Below, piece by piece: positions 25,285 to 34,377 of a stretch of DNA of 39,768 nt. A model generated the notes under the pieces. The model was given only the letters and a program-made list of their open reading frames with translations, was not told where the DNA came from and made no database searches. A program made the translations under genes and the position numbers. The DNA is from Dyadobacter sp. CY312. GTDB taxonomy: Bacteria > Bacteroidota > Bacteroidia > Cytophagales > Spirosomataceae. Numbering within the stretch: the first letter of the stretch is position 1; each line of letters begins with the position of its first letter. Location: NCBI RefSeq assembly GCF_021390535.1, contig NZ_JAJUXG010000034.1, positions 1-39,768 on the forward strand, given 5' to 3'.

Positions 25285-27633
25285 ATGAAAACAAGATTAC
25301 AACCACTGTTATTCGTTGTCGCTTTTATTTGTTCTTTCAACCTCGCTAATGCCCAATCCGTTTCGGGAGTTTTGAGAGGTATCGTGATGGACAACAATAA
25401 GCAGCCTGTTCCGTTTGCTTCTATCATTGTCAAAGGGACTAATATAGGTACCACTGCAAAAGGTGATGGAAGTTACAGGCTTGGTAATTTGCCTAAAGGA
25501 AACATTTCAATCAGAGCTTCTTTCATCGGGTATACGATTCAGGATAAAAACATTACACTTGACGCAGATACCGAACAAAGCCTTAATTTTGAACTAAAAG
25601 AAAGTTCTTCCCAGCTTGACGAAGTCATTGTTTCCGCAGGCCGAAGGGTAGAGTCGCTGGCTGAAACACCGTCATCGGTGACAGTTGTAAATGCAAAGGA
25701 AATCAGCGCACTCTCTACCATAAGCCCTAATATCGCTAACATTCTTGCGTTTTCGGTTCCCGGTTTGGGAGCATCTACCAATCAAACCGGAAATTCGGGA
25801 CAAACATTGAGAGGGCGTAACCTGCTGGTACTCATTGATGGCATACCACAATCAACTCCGTTAAGAGCCGGAGGGCGGGATATCCGTACCATTGATCCGT
25901 CGGTGGTTGAGCGCGTGGAAGTGATTAAAGGCGCCACTGCAATTTACGGAAACGGTGCCGATGGCGGACTGATTAACTACATCACGAAGACACCAAAAAC
26001 AGACCAAAAAATCGGCGGGTACAGCCAGTTAAGTCTCACGGGCAACACCCGGGGAGACAGCACGCTGGGCTTCCGTGCTTCACAGCAGCTGTACGGGCGT
26101 ATAGCCAAGTTCGATTACGTGGTAAGCGGTATGTACGAAAAAACCGGCGTTTACCGCGACCCGAAAGGATTGGTGATATCTCCTGATTACGGACTGGGTG
26201 AAACTAAAATATACAATGCATTTGCGAAGGTGGGTTATAATTTCAGTGGTTCTCAGCGCATTGAGGCTATGTATAACTATTATAGCTCCAACCAGCATTC
26301 GGCTTATGTTGCCAAAGCCGGTGTTTACAGACAATCTCCGGCAATAGGGGTGTGGGGAATTCGCAAAGGAATTGACGAGGGTACCCGCTACAATCACAAT
26401 GCCAATATCCAGTACACCAACAAAAATATTTTTGGCCGGACGTCTTTGTCTGCCAATGTATACTTGCAGGATTTCTGGACAGTTTATTCAAATTCGGAGT
26501 CTTTCTTTGGCAGCGGGCAATCGGCGATCATTTCAACCAAGAAAGGTTTCCGACTCAACCTCAATACACCTTTTACCATATCATCTAAACTATCGGGAGA
26601 TGTGACTTATGGTGTGGATGTTTTAAATGATAAAACGGAGCAAAACCTGGTCGACGGCCGCGCTTGGGTGCCGCGTATCAATATGAACAACCTGGCGCCT
26701 TATGCGCAGCTCACTACGCAGTGGTTTAATTACCTGAACCTGAAAACGGGCTTGCGTGCTGAAAATATCAAGATGGATATTGCCGATTATGCCACTTTGG
26801 CTACCGGTCCCGACGGTGCAGGAAGCATTGACGTAACGGGCGGCAAGCTGGATTACAATGCGTTTGTATTTAATGCAGGACTTCGGTATTCAAAATTCAA
26901 GCGGTTCAATCCATTCGTGAGCTATTCACAATCGTTTTCCATTTTCGATCTGGGTAGAATATTAAGGGCTGCGAACGAAAATACAGTGGCCGGTCTGCAA
27001 ACAGAACCGATCATTGTAAACAATTATGAAGTTGGTTTCAGCAGTGCTTTGGGACCTCTGAGCGTGTCGGCTGCCTATTATTACAGTACATCGAAACTGG
27101 GTTCCAATTTACTTCTGGTGGATGGAAAGTATGTGGCCGAAAGACTGCCGGAGCGGGTTTGGGGCTACGAGTTCCAGGTTGACTATCAGGTAACTACCGG
27201 CCTTGTTTTGGGAGGTAATTATGCTTTTGTAGAAGGTAAAGGAGATAAGGACGGTGACGGAAATTTTAATGGCCCGACTGATAAATACCTGAACTCCAAT
27301 CGCATTACGCCGGTAAAAATCGCGGCTTATGCCAGGTATAATAAGGCCAGGTTTAATGCAGACCTGAACTGGTTGTATGTAGGTAAAAGGGACCGGTTTG
27401 CACCCAATGAAAAAGGCGTTTATCCAATCGGGGAGGGGCCAATCGACTCCTATAATACCTTTAATTTGTCTTTGGGATACAAAATTACGGAAAACCTGAA
27501 AGCTGATCTGGGTATTGAAAACTTGCTTAACACGGTTTATTATCCGTCGATAGCCCAGTTTTATGGTACAGCCATCGATTACCGGAGAGGGAACGGGCGC
27601 AGATTCAATTTAACGGTAGGCTATCGCTTTTAG
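25285..27633 (+). CDS. TonB-dependent receptor (iron/siderophore type) with carboxypeptidase-regulatory-like domain
   Basis: The protein has 782 residues from ATG 25285, with a clean signal peptide (LFVVAFICSFNLANAQ). A regulatory-like beta domain follows (about 27-110; PVPFASIIVKGTNIGTTAKG), then the plug (VIVSAGRRVESLAETPSSVT; GRNLLVLIDGIPQS; RVEVIKGATAIYGNGADGG) and a barrel ending in FNLTVGYRF with terminal Phe for BAM recognition. The plug and barrel resemble ferric-siderophore receptors (FhuE/FepA-like). It has no STN domain, so it should not signal through FecR. The PepSY membrane gene follows after 5 bases and suggests reductive release of iron after import. Ligand identity is unknown. 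Confidence 0.93.
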   Translation: MKTRLQPLLFVVAFICSFNLANAQSVSGVLRGIVMDNNKQPVPFASIIVKGTNIGTTAKGDGSYRLGNLPKGNISIRASFIGYTIQDKNITLDADTEQSLNFELKESSSQLDEVIVSAGRRVESLAETPSSVTVVNAKEISALSTISPNIANILAFSVPGLGASTNQTGNSGQTLRGRNLLVLIDGIPQSTPLRAGGRDIRTIDPSVVERVEVIKGATAIYGNGADGGLINYITKTPKTDQKIGGYSQLSLTGNTRGDSTLGFRASQQLYGRIAKFDYVVSGMYEKTGVYRDPKGLVISPDYGLGETKIYNAFAKVGYNFSGSQRIEAMYNYYSSNQHSAYVAKAGVYRQSPAIGVWGIRKGIDEGTRYNHNANIQYTNKNIFGRTSLSANVYLQDFWTVYSNSESFFGSGQSAIISTKKGFRLNLNTPFTISSKLSGDVTYGVDVLNDKTEQNLVDGRAWVPRINMNNLAPYAQLTTQWFNYLNLKTGLRAENIKMDIADYATLATGPDGAGSIDVTGGKLDYNAFVFNAGLRYSKFKRFNPFVSYSQSFSIFDLGRILRAANENTVAGLQTEPIIVNNYEVGFSSALGPLSVSAAYYYSTSKLGSNLLLVDGKYVAERLPERVWGYEFQVDYQVTTGLVLGGNYAFVEGKGDKDGDGNFNGPTDKYLNSNRITPVKIAAYARYNKARFNADLNWLYVGKRDRFAPNEKGVYPIGEGPIDSYNTFNLSLGYKITENLKADLGIENLLNTVYYPSIAQFYGTAIDYRRGNGRRFNLTVGYRF

Positions 27634-27638
27634 TAAAT

Positions 27639-28811
27639 ATGAAATTTAAAAAAGTGGTCAGCTTTTTACACCTTTGGCTCGGACTTGTGTCCGGGCTTTT
27701 TGTGTTTTTGATCGCCGTCAGCGGCTGCCTTTATGTGTTTGTCGACGAGCTTAAACCCATCGTTTACCGTGAACGCCTTTTTGTTACGCCGGAAAATAAA
27801 GAAAAACTCCCCTTGACCCAGCTGCTGAGCATTGCCCAACATACGCTTGGGAAGGACAAGATCATCACCAGGGTAGAAATAGGCAATTCCCCGGACCGTT
27901 CCGTGACATTCAGGTCGCAAAAGAATAACCCCGACGGATTGACCCACTGGGACTATTTCGAATACTATTACCGCGTATACATCAATCCATATTCCGGGAA
28001 GGTAATCTATGTTGAAGATTCAAAAAATGAGTTTTTTCAGCTTGTGCTCGCATTGCACATGCGAATGCTTTTTGGAGAAAAGGTAGGGCATTATGTGGTC
28101 GGATATTCGGTGCTATGCTTTGTGATTGTGTTGCTCTCCGGTTTTTTTCTCTGGTTTCCCAAGAAATGGACAGCCAAAAGCATCAAGAATAATTTCACTA
28201 TTAAATGGAGGGCAAAATGGAAAAGGCTAAATTATGACCTGCACCAGATACTTGGGCTTTACGCTTTTTTTGTCCTGCTGCTGACCTCCCTGACAGGCCT
28301 TGTGTGGGCATTTGACTGGATGCAGGATTCAGTACGTTTTGTTGCCAATGGAGGCAAAAATATAGAAAAGGCTGCCCTTTTAGTTTCAGATACATTGCAG
28401 CCATCAACTGTTTCAGGCTTGGATAAGGCATTCACGACAACTGCCGCGCGTTACCCTGATGCGTATGCGTATCTGGTATTATTGCCTGCCAAAGCTACGT
28501 CCACAATCAATACATTGGTTTATAAGAAAGACTGGAATCGCTTCGACCGCCTGCTGATCATATATGACCGGTATTCAGGAAAAATGCTTTCCAATACTTC
28601 CTTTCAAAACCTGAATAATGGTGATAAAGCCTATCAGCTCAATTTTGATCTGCATACGGGTGCATATATGGGTTTGTTTGGTAAAATTCTCTCATTTCTT
28701 GCAGCCTTAGCTTGCTCCACATTACCTGTTACCGGTTTTTACATTTGGTGGGGCAAAAGAAAAAAGAAGCCATCAGTCCGAAGCCGTGAAGCCCGGGCTA
28801 AATTCGTTTAA
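27639..28811 (+). CDS. PepSY-associated transmembrane protein (putative ferric-siderophore reductase)
   Basis: The 390-residue inner-membrane protein has four hydrophobic segments: HLWLGLVSGLFVFLIAVSG (about 11-29), a second near 148-168, a third at DLHQILGLYAFFVLLLTSL (about 201-219) and a fourth at the C-terminus before GFYIWWGKRKKK. Conserved His residues in HLWLG, DLHQ and DLHTG could bind heme, as in FpvG/PiuB-type reductases. A large periplasmic PepSY-like region sits between TM1 and TM2. Members act with TonB siderophore receptors to reduce imported ferric complexes. It is co-transcribed with the receptor at 25285 and resembles the - strand protein at 28883 over its whole length. Confidence 0.88.
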   Translation: MKFKKVVSFLHLWLGLVSGLFVFLIAVSGCLYVFVDELKPIVYRERLFVTPENKEKLPLTQLLSIAQHTLGKDKIITRVEIGNSPDRSVTFRSQKNNPDGLTHWDYFEYYYRVYINPYSGKVIYVEDSKNEFFQLVLALHMRMLFGEKVGHYVVGYSVLCFVIVLLSGFFLWFPKKWTAKSIKNNFTIKWRAKWKRLNYDLHQILGLYAFFVLLLTSLTGLVWAFDWMQDSVRFVANGGKNIEKAALLVSDTLQPSTVSGLDKAFTTTAARYPDAYAYLVLLPAKATSTINTLVYKKDWNRFDRLLIIYDRYSGKMLSNTSFQNLNNGDKAYQLNFDLHTGAYMGLFGKILSFLAALACSTLPVTGFYIWWGKRKKKPSVRSREARAKFV

Positions 28812-28882
28812 CATATCATCAACCAGTTTTTGATTAAAAGTGTAGATGGTGATTTAATTTGGAAGGATCAGCGGTTGGCCTG

Positions 28883-30010
28883 TCATCCTTTGTTTCGCCC
28901 CCACCAGATCAGAAAACCGGATACAGGCAGACTTGCTGCAATCAGGCTGGCAAAGAAGGCCAGAACTTTTCCGGCAATCCCGAGTATACTCCCCGTGTGT
29001 ATGTCATAATTGAGGCTCCTAAGCGCCTCGCCGGTATTTTTCTCTGAGAATTCATGTGATTTTAGCAGCTTACCATTGTACTGATCATACTGCTCCGTCA
29101 CATTATCGTAGACCGGCTGTGTTTTAATCAGTACGTTAATCACGCCCTGTTTGCTGACAGGAAGGTAAATGTGATATGCTTCTGCATCTTTATGTCGGAG
29201 ACTGACACTGTCGAAAATAATATCCATCGGTATATCGCTTTTAGAACCGGATGTATCTGAAAAAACCGGGGGTGGACTTTCATAAGTCCTGCCTGCATTG
29301 GCCAGCCATTGTACGCTGTCATCAAACCAGGAGAAGGCCCAAATCAGTCCTGTCAGTCCAATCATAAGCATGAAGACCATCGCATAAAAACCTGTGATGT
29401 TGTGAAGATCATAGTTTTTTCTTCGCCACTTTGTTGTACTTTTCCAGCGAAACCAATAGCGTTGGCGTGCGGCATTTTTATTTTTTGGTTTCCAGAGTAT
29501 TAGTCCGGTGACCAGCGAAATGATAAAAATGATTGTGGCAATACCGACTATCGGCTGACCTATTTCATTGCTTAGCAGCAGGCTCCAATGTAAATAGAGT
29601 ATGATCCTGAAAAATTCAAATTCTGAATTTTCTTTTGCTACTACTTCTCCTGTGTAGGGATCGATAAAAACAGATTCATAATAATATTTCCGATCCCAGT
29701 ACCAGACACCCTCGTTTGTACTTTCCCGGTATGCCCTGAATCGCAGGGAGCGATCCTTCGAGTTAAAGATCTCAATAGCCGAAACGGGTTTGTTTGCACT
29801 GTATTCATTTTGGGCAGATCTAAGCAATTGGCTCACCGGCAAACGTTCTTTTTCGATGGGAGTTATAAAGTATCTGTCGGCATAAACAAGCGGTTTTATC
29901 TCGTCAATGAACGCATAAATACAGCCGGTTATGCCCAAAATAAAAACAATGATTCCTGACAAGAGGCCGAGCCACAGATGGATCCGGCGTACTAATTTCT
30001 TTAAATTCAT
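28883..30010 (-). CDS. PepSY-associated transmembrane protein (paralogue of the + strand copy)
   Basis: The protein has 375 residues from the ATG at 30010. A GTG at 30052 would add 14 residues but lies inside the loop of a hairpin, so it is unlikely. The layout matches its neighbour: TM1 (IHLWLGLLSGIIVFILGITG), a periplasmic region, TM2 (IVGIATIIFIISLVTGLILW), TM3 around DLHNITGFYAMVFMLMIGLTG (given by its ends, about 201-221) and a C-terminal TM ending GFLIWWGRNKG. His residues in HLWLG, DLHN and DIHTG are kept. It should reduce or release iron imported by the STN-type receptor just upstream. The gap to that gene contains alternative hairpins that may tune its expression. Confidence 0.88.
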   Translation of the reverse strand: MNLKKLVRRIHLWLGLLSGIIVFILGITGCIYAFIDEIKPLVYADRYFITPIEKERLPVSQLLRSAQNEYSANKPVSAIEIFNSKDRSLRFRAYRESTNEGVWYWDRKYYYESVFIDPYTGEVVAKENSEFEFFRIILYLHWSLLLSNEIGQPIVGIATIIFIISLVTGLILWKPKNKNAARQRYWFRWKSTTKWRRKNYDLHNITGFYAMVFMLMIGLTGLIWAFSWFDDSVQWLANAGRTYESPPPVFSDTSGSKSDIPMDIIFDSVSLRHKDAEAYHIYLPVSKQGVINVLIKTQPVYDNVTEQYDQYNGKLLKSHEFSEKNTGEALRSLNYDIHTGSILGIAGKVLAFFASLIAASLPVSGFLIWWGRNKG

Positions 30011-30015
30011 TTCAG

Positions 30016-30072
30016 CTTGCTTTATCTGTAAAGCAAGAAAAACGCCCGTCACAACACGGGTGTCTTCCTTGC
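30016..30072 (-). promoter_or_regulatory. Two mutually exclusive hairpins in the receptor-PepSY gap
   Basis: On the - strand transcript, arm 30072-30056 can pair with 30049-30033 over 17 positions (two G-U, one mismatch) around a 6-base loop. The inner 8-bp part is followed by TTTTTC, like a terminator. The last part of the second arm (CTTGC) and the next bases can instead form a perfect 9-bp stem CTTGCTTTA/TAAAGCAAG (30037-30029 with 30024-30016) with a 4-base loop, ending five bases before the start codon. Only one long form can exist at once. Confidence 0.6.
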
Positions 30073-30082
30073 GCAGTTTGCA

Positions 30083-32665
30083 TTAAAACCTGAATGTCAG
30101 ATTGGCGGCGAAATTCGCTGGCGCCTGGGGATTTCCCCAGCTGTCCCAGTATCTGACGTTGGTAAGATTATTGGCTTTTAAATTGATGCCCCAGTTCTCA
30201 CGTGAATAGAATAGAGTTGCCCCCACAATTGTATAAGCCGGAACGGCAAACGTGTTATTGGTAGCCCTGTAAATCTTATCGACTTTGTTGATACCGGCTC
30301 CGAGACCGAATCCTTTCAGCGTGTTCTGAAATGCGTACGACGTCCAGATATTTGCGACGTTCTCAGGAGCATTAGCAGCCTTATTACCTTCTATGGCAGG
30401 ATTTGAAGCTCTTTTGATCCGATTGTCATTAAACGCGTAGCCTGCCACGATGTTTAATCCTTTAACAGGTTGAGCGATCAATTCAAATTCCACTCCCTTG
30501 CTCACCTGTTTGCCATCCTGAACGGTAAACAGATCAGCATCGACCCGGGTGGCGTTATCGATCAGGATATGATAGTAACTCAGAGAAGCGCTTAGCTTTT
30601 TGTCGAAAAGCTCGGCTTTAAGGCCACCCTCAGCCTGATTTGCAAATTGAGGATCCAGAATCAATCGGCTGCCATCAGGTTGGATTGCCGGAGCTATGTT
30701 CTGAAACCCGCTCATGTAGTTAGCGAAGGCAGACAGCCTGCTGGCCAGAATCTGATAAACGATTCCTAATTTTGGTGCGAGTGATGTCTGCTTAAATCCT
30801 TCCTGGGTTCCGGTAATTTCTTTCCTGTTGAAGTGATCGATCCGCAGTCCCAGCATTACAGAGAAGCGGTCTGTAAAATTGACGACATCCGACACATAAG
30901 CGCTCACCGTATGCTGATCTGCCGTCGGAAATGGTTCAAAGTTAGCCGTAGGATCAATATTCTGTTTAATAACCGGATTGAAACTTTCTGTCACGTTGAC
31001 AGTATCCAGGATACTTGCTTCGGAGAAAAGGAACTTGCCGGTGAAATATCGGTAGTTCGCCCCCATCAGCAGGTTATGCCTGACTTTACCCGTATTAAAC
31101 CTGCCATTTACATTATGCTGCAAGTTGGTGTAGGCATTGTAAAGCGGGCCGTAAACAGAAGAAGCCCTGACGGCCAAAGAAGGCGAAATCCAGATTATCG
31201 GGCGCTGGTAGCTGTGATCGACATTTTCCTCTACGTAGGAGAACAGGGTAGTGGATTTGAAGCGCTCCGATAGTTTGTAATTTACTTCGGCAAATAATCT
31301 GGTAGCAGCATTTTTTACATCAGCATTGTTGTGATACAATGTTTTGCGGTAATCCAGTTGCAGATCAGTAGGGCTTTTTATCAGTGGCGAACCAATAATA
31401 AAATTCATAGGCTGGGTATTATTCACCTTCAGGAATTCGGCATCTACATTGAATGTCAGCCTGCTGCTGGCCCGGTATGAAAGGCTTGTAGCGATCAGAA
31501 ATGTGTTATTGAATCCATAATCAAGAAAGCTTTTTTCTTTATGTAGTGCCATGTTCGTCCTGATAAGCACAGTTTTCTCTTTGTTAAGGGGTGTGTTCAC
31601 ATCAGCAGTAATGCGGTTTAGTCCGTAACTTCCCGTGGTATAAGATATTTCGGTTCTGGTTGTCTCAAATGGCTTTTTGGTCACCAGGTTCACCACTCCT
31701 CCATAAGAAGATACTGAGGAGCCAAAGAGGGTCGCTGATGGACCTTTGAGAACTTCTATACGTTCAATATTTCCGATATCCAGCGAAGACCGCTCGGAGG
31801 TAGATTCCATACCATTTCTGGCATTAATGCCGATCCCGAAACCTCTCAGGTATGCACTGAAACCACCGGACGGATTGATTACAGGAACAGCTCCCGGTGC
31901 ATTTCTTATCACATCCAGAAGGCCAACCGACAATTGTTCCTTGATGAGTCTGCTGCTGACTACACTGTAAACCTGCGGATTTTCCAGGTTTTTAAGTGGC
32001 ATTCGCGCTATGTAGTCCGATTCCTTGTTTGCAAACTTATTCATGCTGCCGTTTACGGTCACCTCATGAAGCGTTTTACTGTCTTCCCGGAGGAAAATCA
32101 CAGGAAGGGTAAGGACCTGATCTGGTGCAACTGATATGTTTTTTTCAATGGCTTCATAACCCAACAGCTGGATAATCAGGGTGTGCTGACCTGCCGGAAT
32201 ATTCCGGATAACAAATTCTCCGTTTTCATCCGTCAGTGTTCCTTTCGAGGATCTTTTTACGGAGACATTTACAAACTCGGCGGCCTTGCCATCGGATGTC
32301 CTCAGGTTGCCTTTCAGCGAACCCCTGCTGTCTGGATGTAGCTGCAAAAAAATCTGCTTGTCGCTTACCTGAGCCTTTTTGAGTGTATATGTCAACAAAC
32401 GTGCAAAAGCTTCACCGACTGAAATATCTTTATAGTTGATCGTTACGCGCTTGTCGAGATCAATTCTGCTGCTGTTGTAGGATACATTGCAGCCAACCTG
32501 GTCAGCTATGGCATCAAGCGCATCGGCCAGGTGGACGTTCTCCATATTTATCGAAATGATGCGGTCAAGAGTCGGGGACTGGGCATTGGTTAATAACGGA
32601 ATGAAAAGGAAGAGGTAAAAAAGCAGGTTTTGCCATTTTGGATGGCATTTTGGTAAAGAGTACAT
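30083..32665 (-). CDS. TonB-dependent siderophore receptor with STN signalling domain
   Basis: The protein has 860 residues from the ATG at 32665, with signal peptide LLFYLFLFIPLLTNAQ. A longer frame from 32746 would begin inside a hairpin and lacks a proper signal. Domains in order are STN (about 35-115; ISINMENVHLADALDAIADQ), a regulatory-like beta domain (about 120-205; FVNVSVKRSSKGTLTDENG), plug (VTVNGSMNKFANKESDYIAR; IERIEVLKGPSATLFGSSVS) and a barrel ending NFAANLTFRF. The plug fits FhuA/FoxA-type siderophore receptors, and the STN domain implies trans-envelope signalling through the FecR protein at 32780. Import and induction are therefore likely coupled. The ligand is probably a ferric siderophore. 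Confidence 0.94.
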   Translation of the reverse strand: MYSLPKCHPKWQNLLFYLFLFIPLLTNAQSPTLDRIISINMENVHLADALDAIADQVGCNVSYNSSRIDLDKRVTINYKDISVGEAFARLLTYTLKKAQVSDKQIFLQLHPDSRGSLKGNLRTSDGKAAEFVNVSVKRSSKGTLTDENGEFVIRNIPAGQHTLIIQLLGYEAIEKNISVAPDQVLTLPVIFLREDSKTLHEVTVNGSMNKFANKESDYIARMPLKNLENPQVYSVVSSRLIKEQLSVGLLDVIRNAPGAVPVINPSGGFSAYLRGFGIGINARNGMESTSERSSLDIGNIERIEVLKGPSATLFGSSVSSYGGVVNLVTKKPFETTRTEISYTTGSYGLNRITADVNTPLNKEKTVLIRTNMALHKEKSFLDYGFNNTFLIATSLSYRASSRLTFNVDAEFLKVNNTQPMNFIIGSPLIKSPTDLQLDYRKTLYHNNADVKNAATRLFAEVNYKLSERFKSTTLFSYVEENVDHSYQRPIIWISPSLAVRASSVYGPLYNAYTNLQHNVNGRFNTGKVRHNLLMGANYRYFTGKFLFSEASILDTVNVTESFNPVIKQNIDPTANFEPFPTADQHTVSAYVSDVVNFTDRFSVMLGLRIDHFNRKEITGTQEGFKQTSLAPKLGIVYQILASRLSAFANYMSGFQNIAPAIQPDGSRLILDPQFANQAEGGLKAELFDKKLSASLSYYHILIDNATRVDADLFTVQDGKQVSKGVEFELIAQPVKGLNIVAGYAFNDNRIKRASNPAIEGNKAANAPENVANIWTSYAFQNTLKGFGLGAGINKVDKIYRATNNTFAVPAYTIVGATLFYSRENWGINLKANNLTNVRYWDSWGNPQAPANFAANLTFRF

Positions 32666-32719
32666 AAATTTGAAACAATTGGTTAAATAATCAGTGAAAC
32701 GGTTGTTTTTTCCATAGGT

Positions 32720-32749
32720 CCGGTGCAAAATTTGGCGATGGAGCACCGG
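32720..32749 (-). promoter_or_regulatory. GC-rich hairpin in the FecR-siderophore receptor leader
   Basis: CCGGTGC (32720-32726) and GCACCGG (32743-32749) pair perfectly around a 16-base loop. On the - strand it is preceded by TAAAAAGGCCGG, the same lead-in as at the SusC leader hairpin (21699-21726). Confidence 0.6.
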
Positions 32750-32779
32750 CCTTTTTATGATCCTATCTGGTTTTGGGCA

Positions 32780-33742
32780 TTAGTATATGATTACGGTTTT
32801 GTTATTAATTGTGTATTTAAATTCCATCACATAACTCATCCTCTCAAGCACGTACTCCAGTGATTTACCTTCAAATTCCCCGGTGTAGTGCTGCATTGCG
32901 ATGCGTTCAGGGATTTTCTTCATCTCTATATTGTACCATCGCTCCAAAGTAAGAGCTACGCTGGTCAGGCTTTCGTTATCAAAGACGAGCCTGTTATCCT
33001 TCCATGCCAGGTAACGGTCGGCATAGACGTTATCCTTTGTCATTCCGGAAGTCATATTGAATCTTCCACGTTGATTCGCAGTGATTATCAGCGGTTTCTG
33101 ATTCTTTAATAAGCTTGCGAACTGGACCTTTCCTTCTTTCACGACAAGCGTTGTTATACGTTCAGAATAGCTCTTCAAGCTGAAAACCGTACCTAAAACG
33201 CGCACGCTGGTTTGAGAAGTCGTTACAGTGAAAGGCCTTTTTTTATCCTTTGCTACGTTGAAATAGGCCTCACCGGAAAGCATAACCTGCCTGCTTGTAT
33301 CTGAAAACGGGACAGGAAAACGTATTTCGCTATCAGAATTAAGGTATATGTCTGTTCCGTCGGAAAGCTTTATCGCCCTCTTTTCTCCCTTGGATGTTTT
33401 GATAGTCTGATACTGAATATTTGTGACAGTCTTTGTGTACCGGGGTTGGTTTTTAGATGGTCTCCGCAACAGGAAGAGCGATAGCCCACACACCAAAAGC
33501 ACAGTAGCGGCCGCCAGCCAGGGCTTCCAGAATGTTGTTATCGGTTTTCTATCTGGCTCGTAATCGTGCGCATCGTTCTCGATATTTTGCCATATATTGG
33601 CCTTATGTACTTGCAGATCCTGCTCGGCAGGAAAACTTACTTCCGCTTCCGAATGATCCAGCCATTTTTCAACAGCAAGCCTTTCCTGTGTTGAGCAAAG
33701 TCCTTCTGCATATTTCTGTAAAAGTTCAGCTGTTATCTTCAT
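32780..33742 (-). CDS. FecR-family anti-sigma factor of the siderophore locus
   Basis: The 320-residue protein has a cytoplasmic sigma-binding N-terminus (about 1-70; AEGLCSTQERLAVEKWLDH), one membrane helix (WLAAATVLLVCGLSLFLL, about 75-92), a periplasmic FecR domain (IKLSDGTDIYLNSDSEIRFP; LSGEAYFNVAKD; VRVLGTVFSLKSY) and a C-terminal DUF4974-type domain ending YTINNKTVIIY. It should hold the ECF sigma encoded upstream inactive until the STN-bearing receptor downstream signals ligand binding. The gene order sigma-fecR-receptor matches FecI/FecR systems. The start ATG lies 89 bases after the sigma stop. Confidence 0.93.
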   Translation of the reverse strand: MKITAELLQKYAEGLCSTQERLAVEKWLDHSEAEVSFPAEQDLQVHKANIWQNIENDAHDYEPDRKPITTFWKPWLAAATVLLVCGLSLFLLRRPSKNQPRYTKTVTNIQYQTIKTSKGEKRAIKLSDGTDIYLNSDSEIRFPVPFSDTSRQVMLSGEAYFNVAKDKKRPFTVTTSQTSVRVLGTVFSLKSYSERITTLVVKEGKVQFASLLKNQKPLIITANQRGRFNMTSGMTKDNVYADRYLAWKDNRLVFDNESLTSVALTLERWYNIEMKKIPERIAMQHYTGEFEGKSLEYVLERMSYVMEFKYTINNKTVIIY

Positions 33743-33831
33743 GACGATACGATATTAATGCGTGATCGTAAGGCAGTCGTTAAAACCATCAGTTGGTCCT
33801 AGCTGTAACTTGAAATTTTTTTGAAGGCCCG

Positions 33832-34341
33832 CTACTGATACTCTTTCAGCTCAGCTTTAAGATAGCCGAGTGCTTTCGTCAAATGATTTTTGACTGTCTT
33901 CTCTGATATTAAGAGGTTGGCGGCGATTTCTTTTGTTGTCAATCCTTTTTCTCTGCTCATTTTGTATACCAGTCGACACTGACATGGGAGCTGATCGACC
34001 AGATTACCTACTTTATCTGAAAGTGCATGGTAGAGCACATCATTCTCCGTACAGTTTTCATAAGAAGAGCAGGCCGGCATTTCGGAAAAGTCTGCGCGGA
34101 CAGTGGTCTTTGCTTTCTTTCGGTAGTAATCGATGAGTTTAAATTTGGCTGCCCTCGCCAGGTAGTTTTCCAACGGGCCTTCTATCTGCAGACTTTCTCT
34201 TCTTTCCCAAAGGGAACAAAAGAGCTCCTGAACAATCTCCTCAGACACAACCGCGTCACGTGTTTGATGATAGCAAATACCAAACACATTCTTCCAATGA
34301 AGATCATATATCCGTCGGAATGATTCTCTATCGTAGAACAC
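33832..34341 (-). CDS. ECF RNA polymerase sigma factor (FecI-like)
   Basis: The 169-residue protein contains sigma region 2 (about 8-75; SEEIVQELFCSLWERRESLQ) and region 4 (about 112-165; LTTKEIAANLLISEKTVKNH). It lacks the other sigma domains, as ECF factors do. It starts at GTG 34341, and the in-frame sequence upstream has no ATG before a stop, so this is the best start. It should direct transcription of the receptor and PepSY genes downstream, controlled by the FecR protein at 32780. A Fur-box-like palindrome 37 bases upstream suggests iron repression, as for fecI. Confidence 0.93.
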   Translation of the reverse strand: MFYDRESFRRIYDLHWKNVFGICYHQTRDAVVSEEIVQELFCSLWERRESLQIEGPLENYLARAAKFKLIDYYRKKAKTTVRADFSEMPACSSYENCTENDVLYHALSDKVGNLVDQLPCQCRLVYKMSREKGLTTKEIAANLLISEKTVKNHLTKALGYLKAELKEYQ

Positions 34342-34377
34342 AGGGAATGAAATGGGAGCGTTGAATCTGTTACTTAT

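Noticed and set aside
28863..28890. Possible bidirectional terminator between the convergent PepSY genes
   Set aside because: AAGGAT/ATCCTT pairs over only 6 bp with a long loop and no T run on either side, so the evidence is too weak to call.
32666..32746. Longer start for the siderophore receptor
   Set aside because: It begins within a hairpin and precedes the signal peptide with 27 polar residues.
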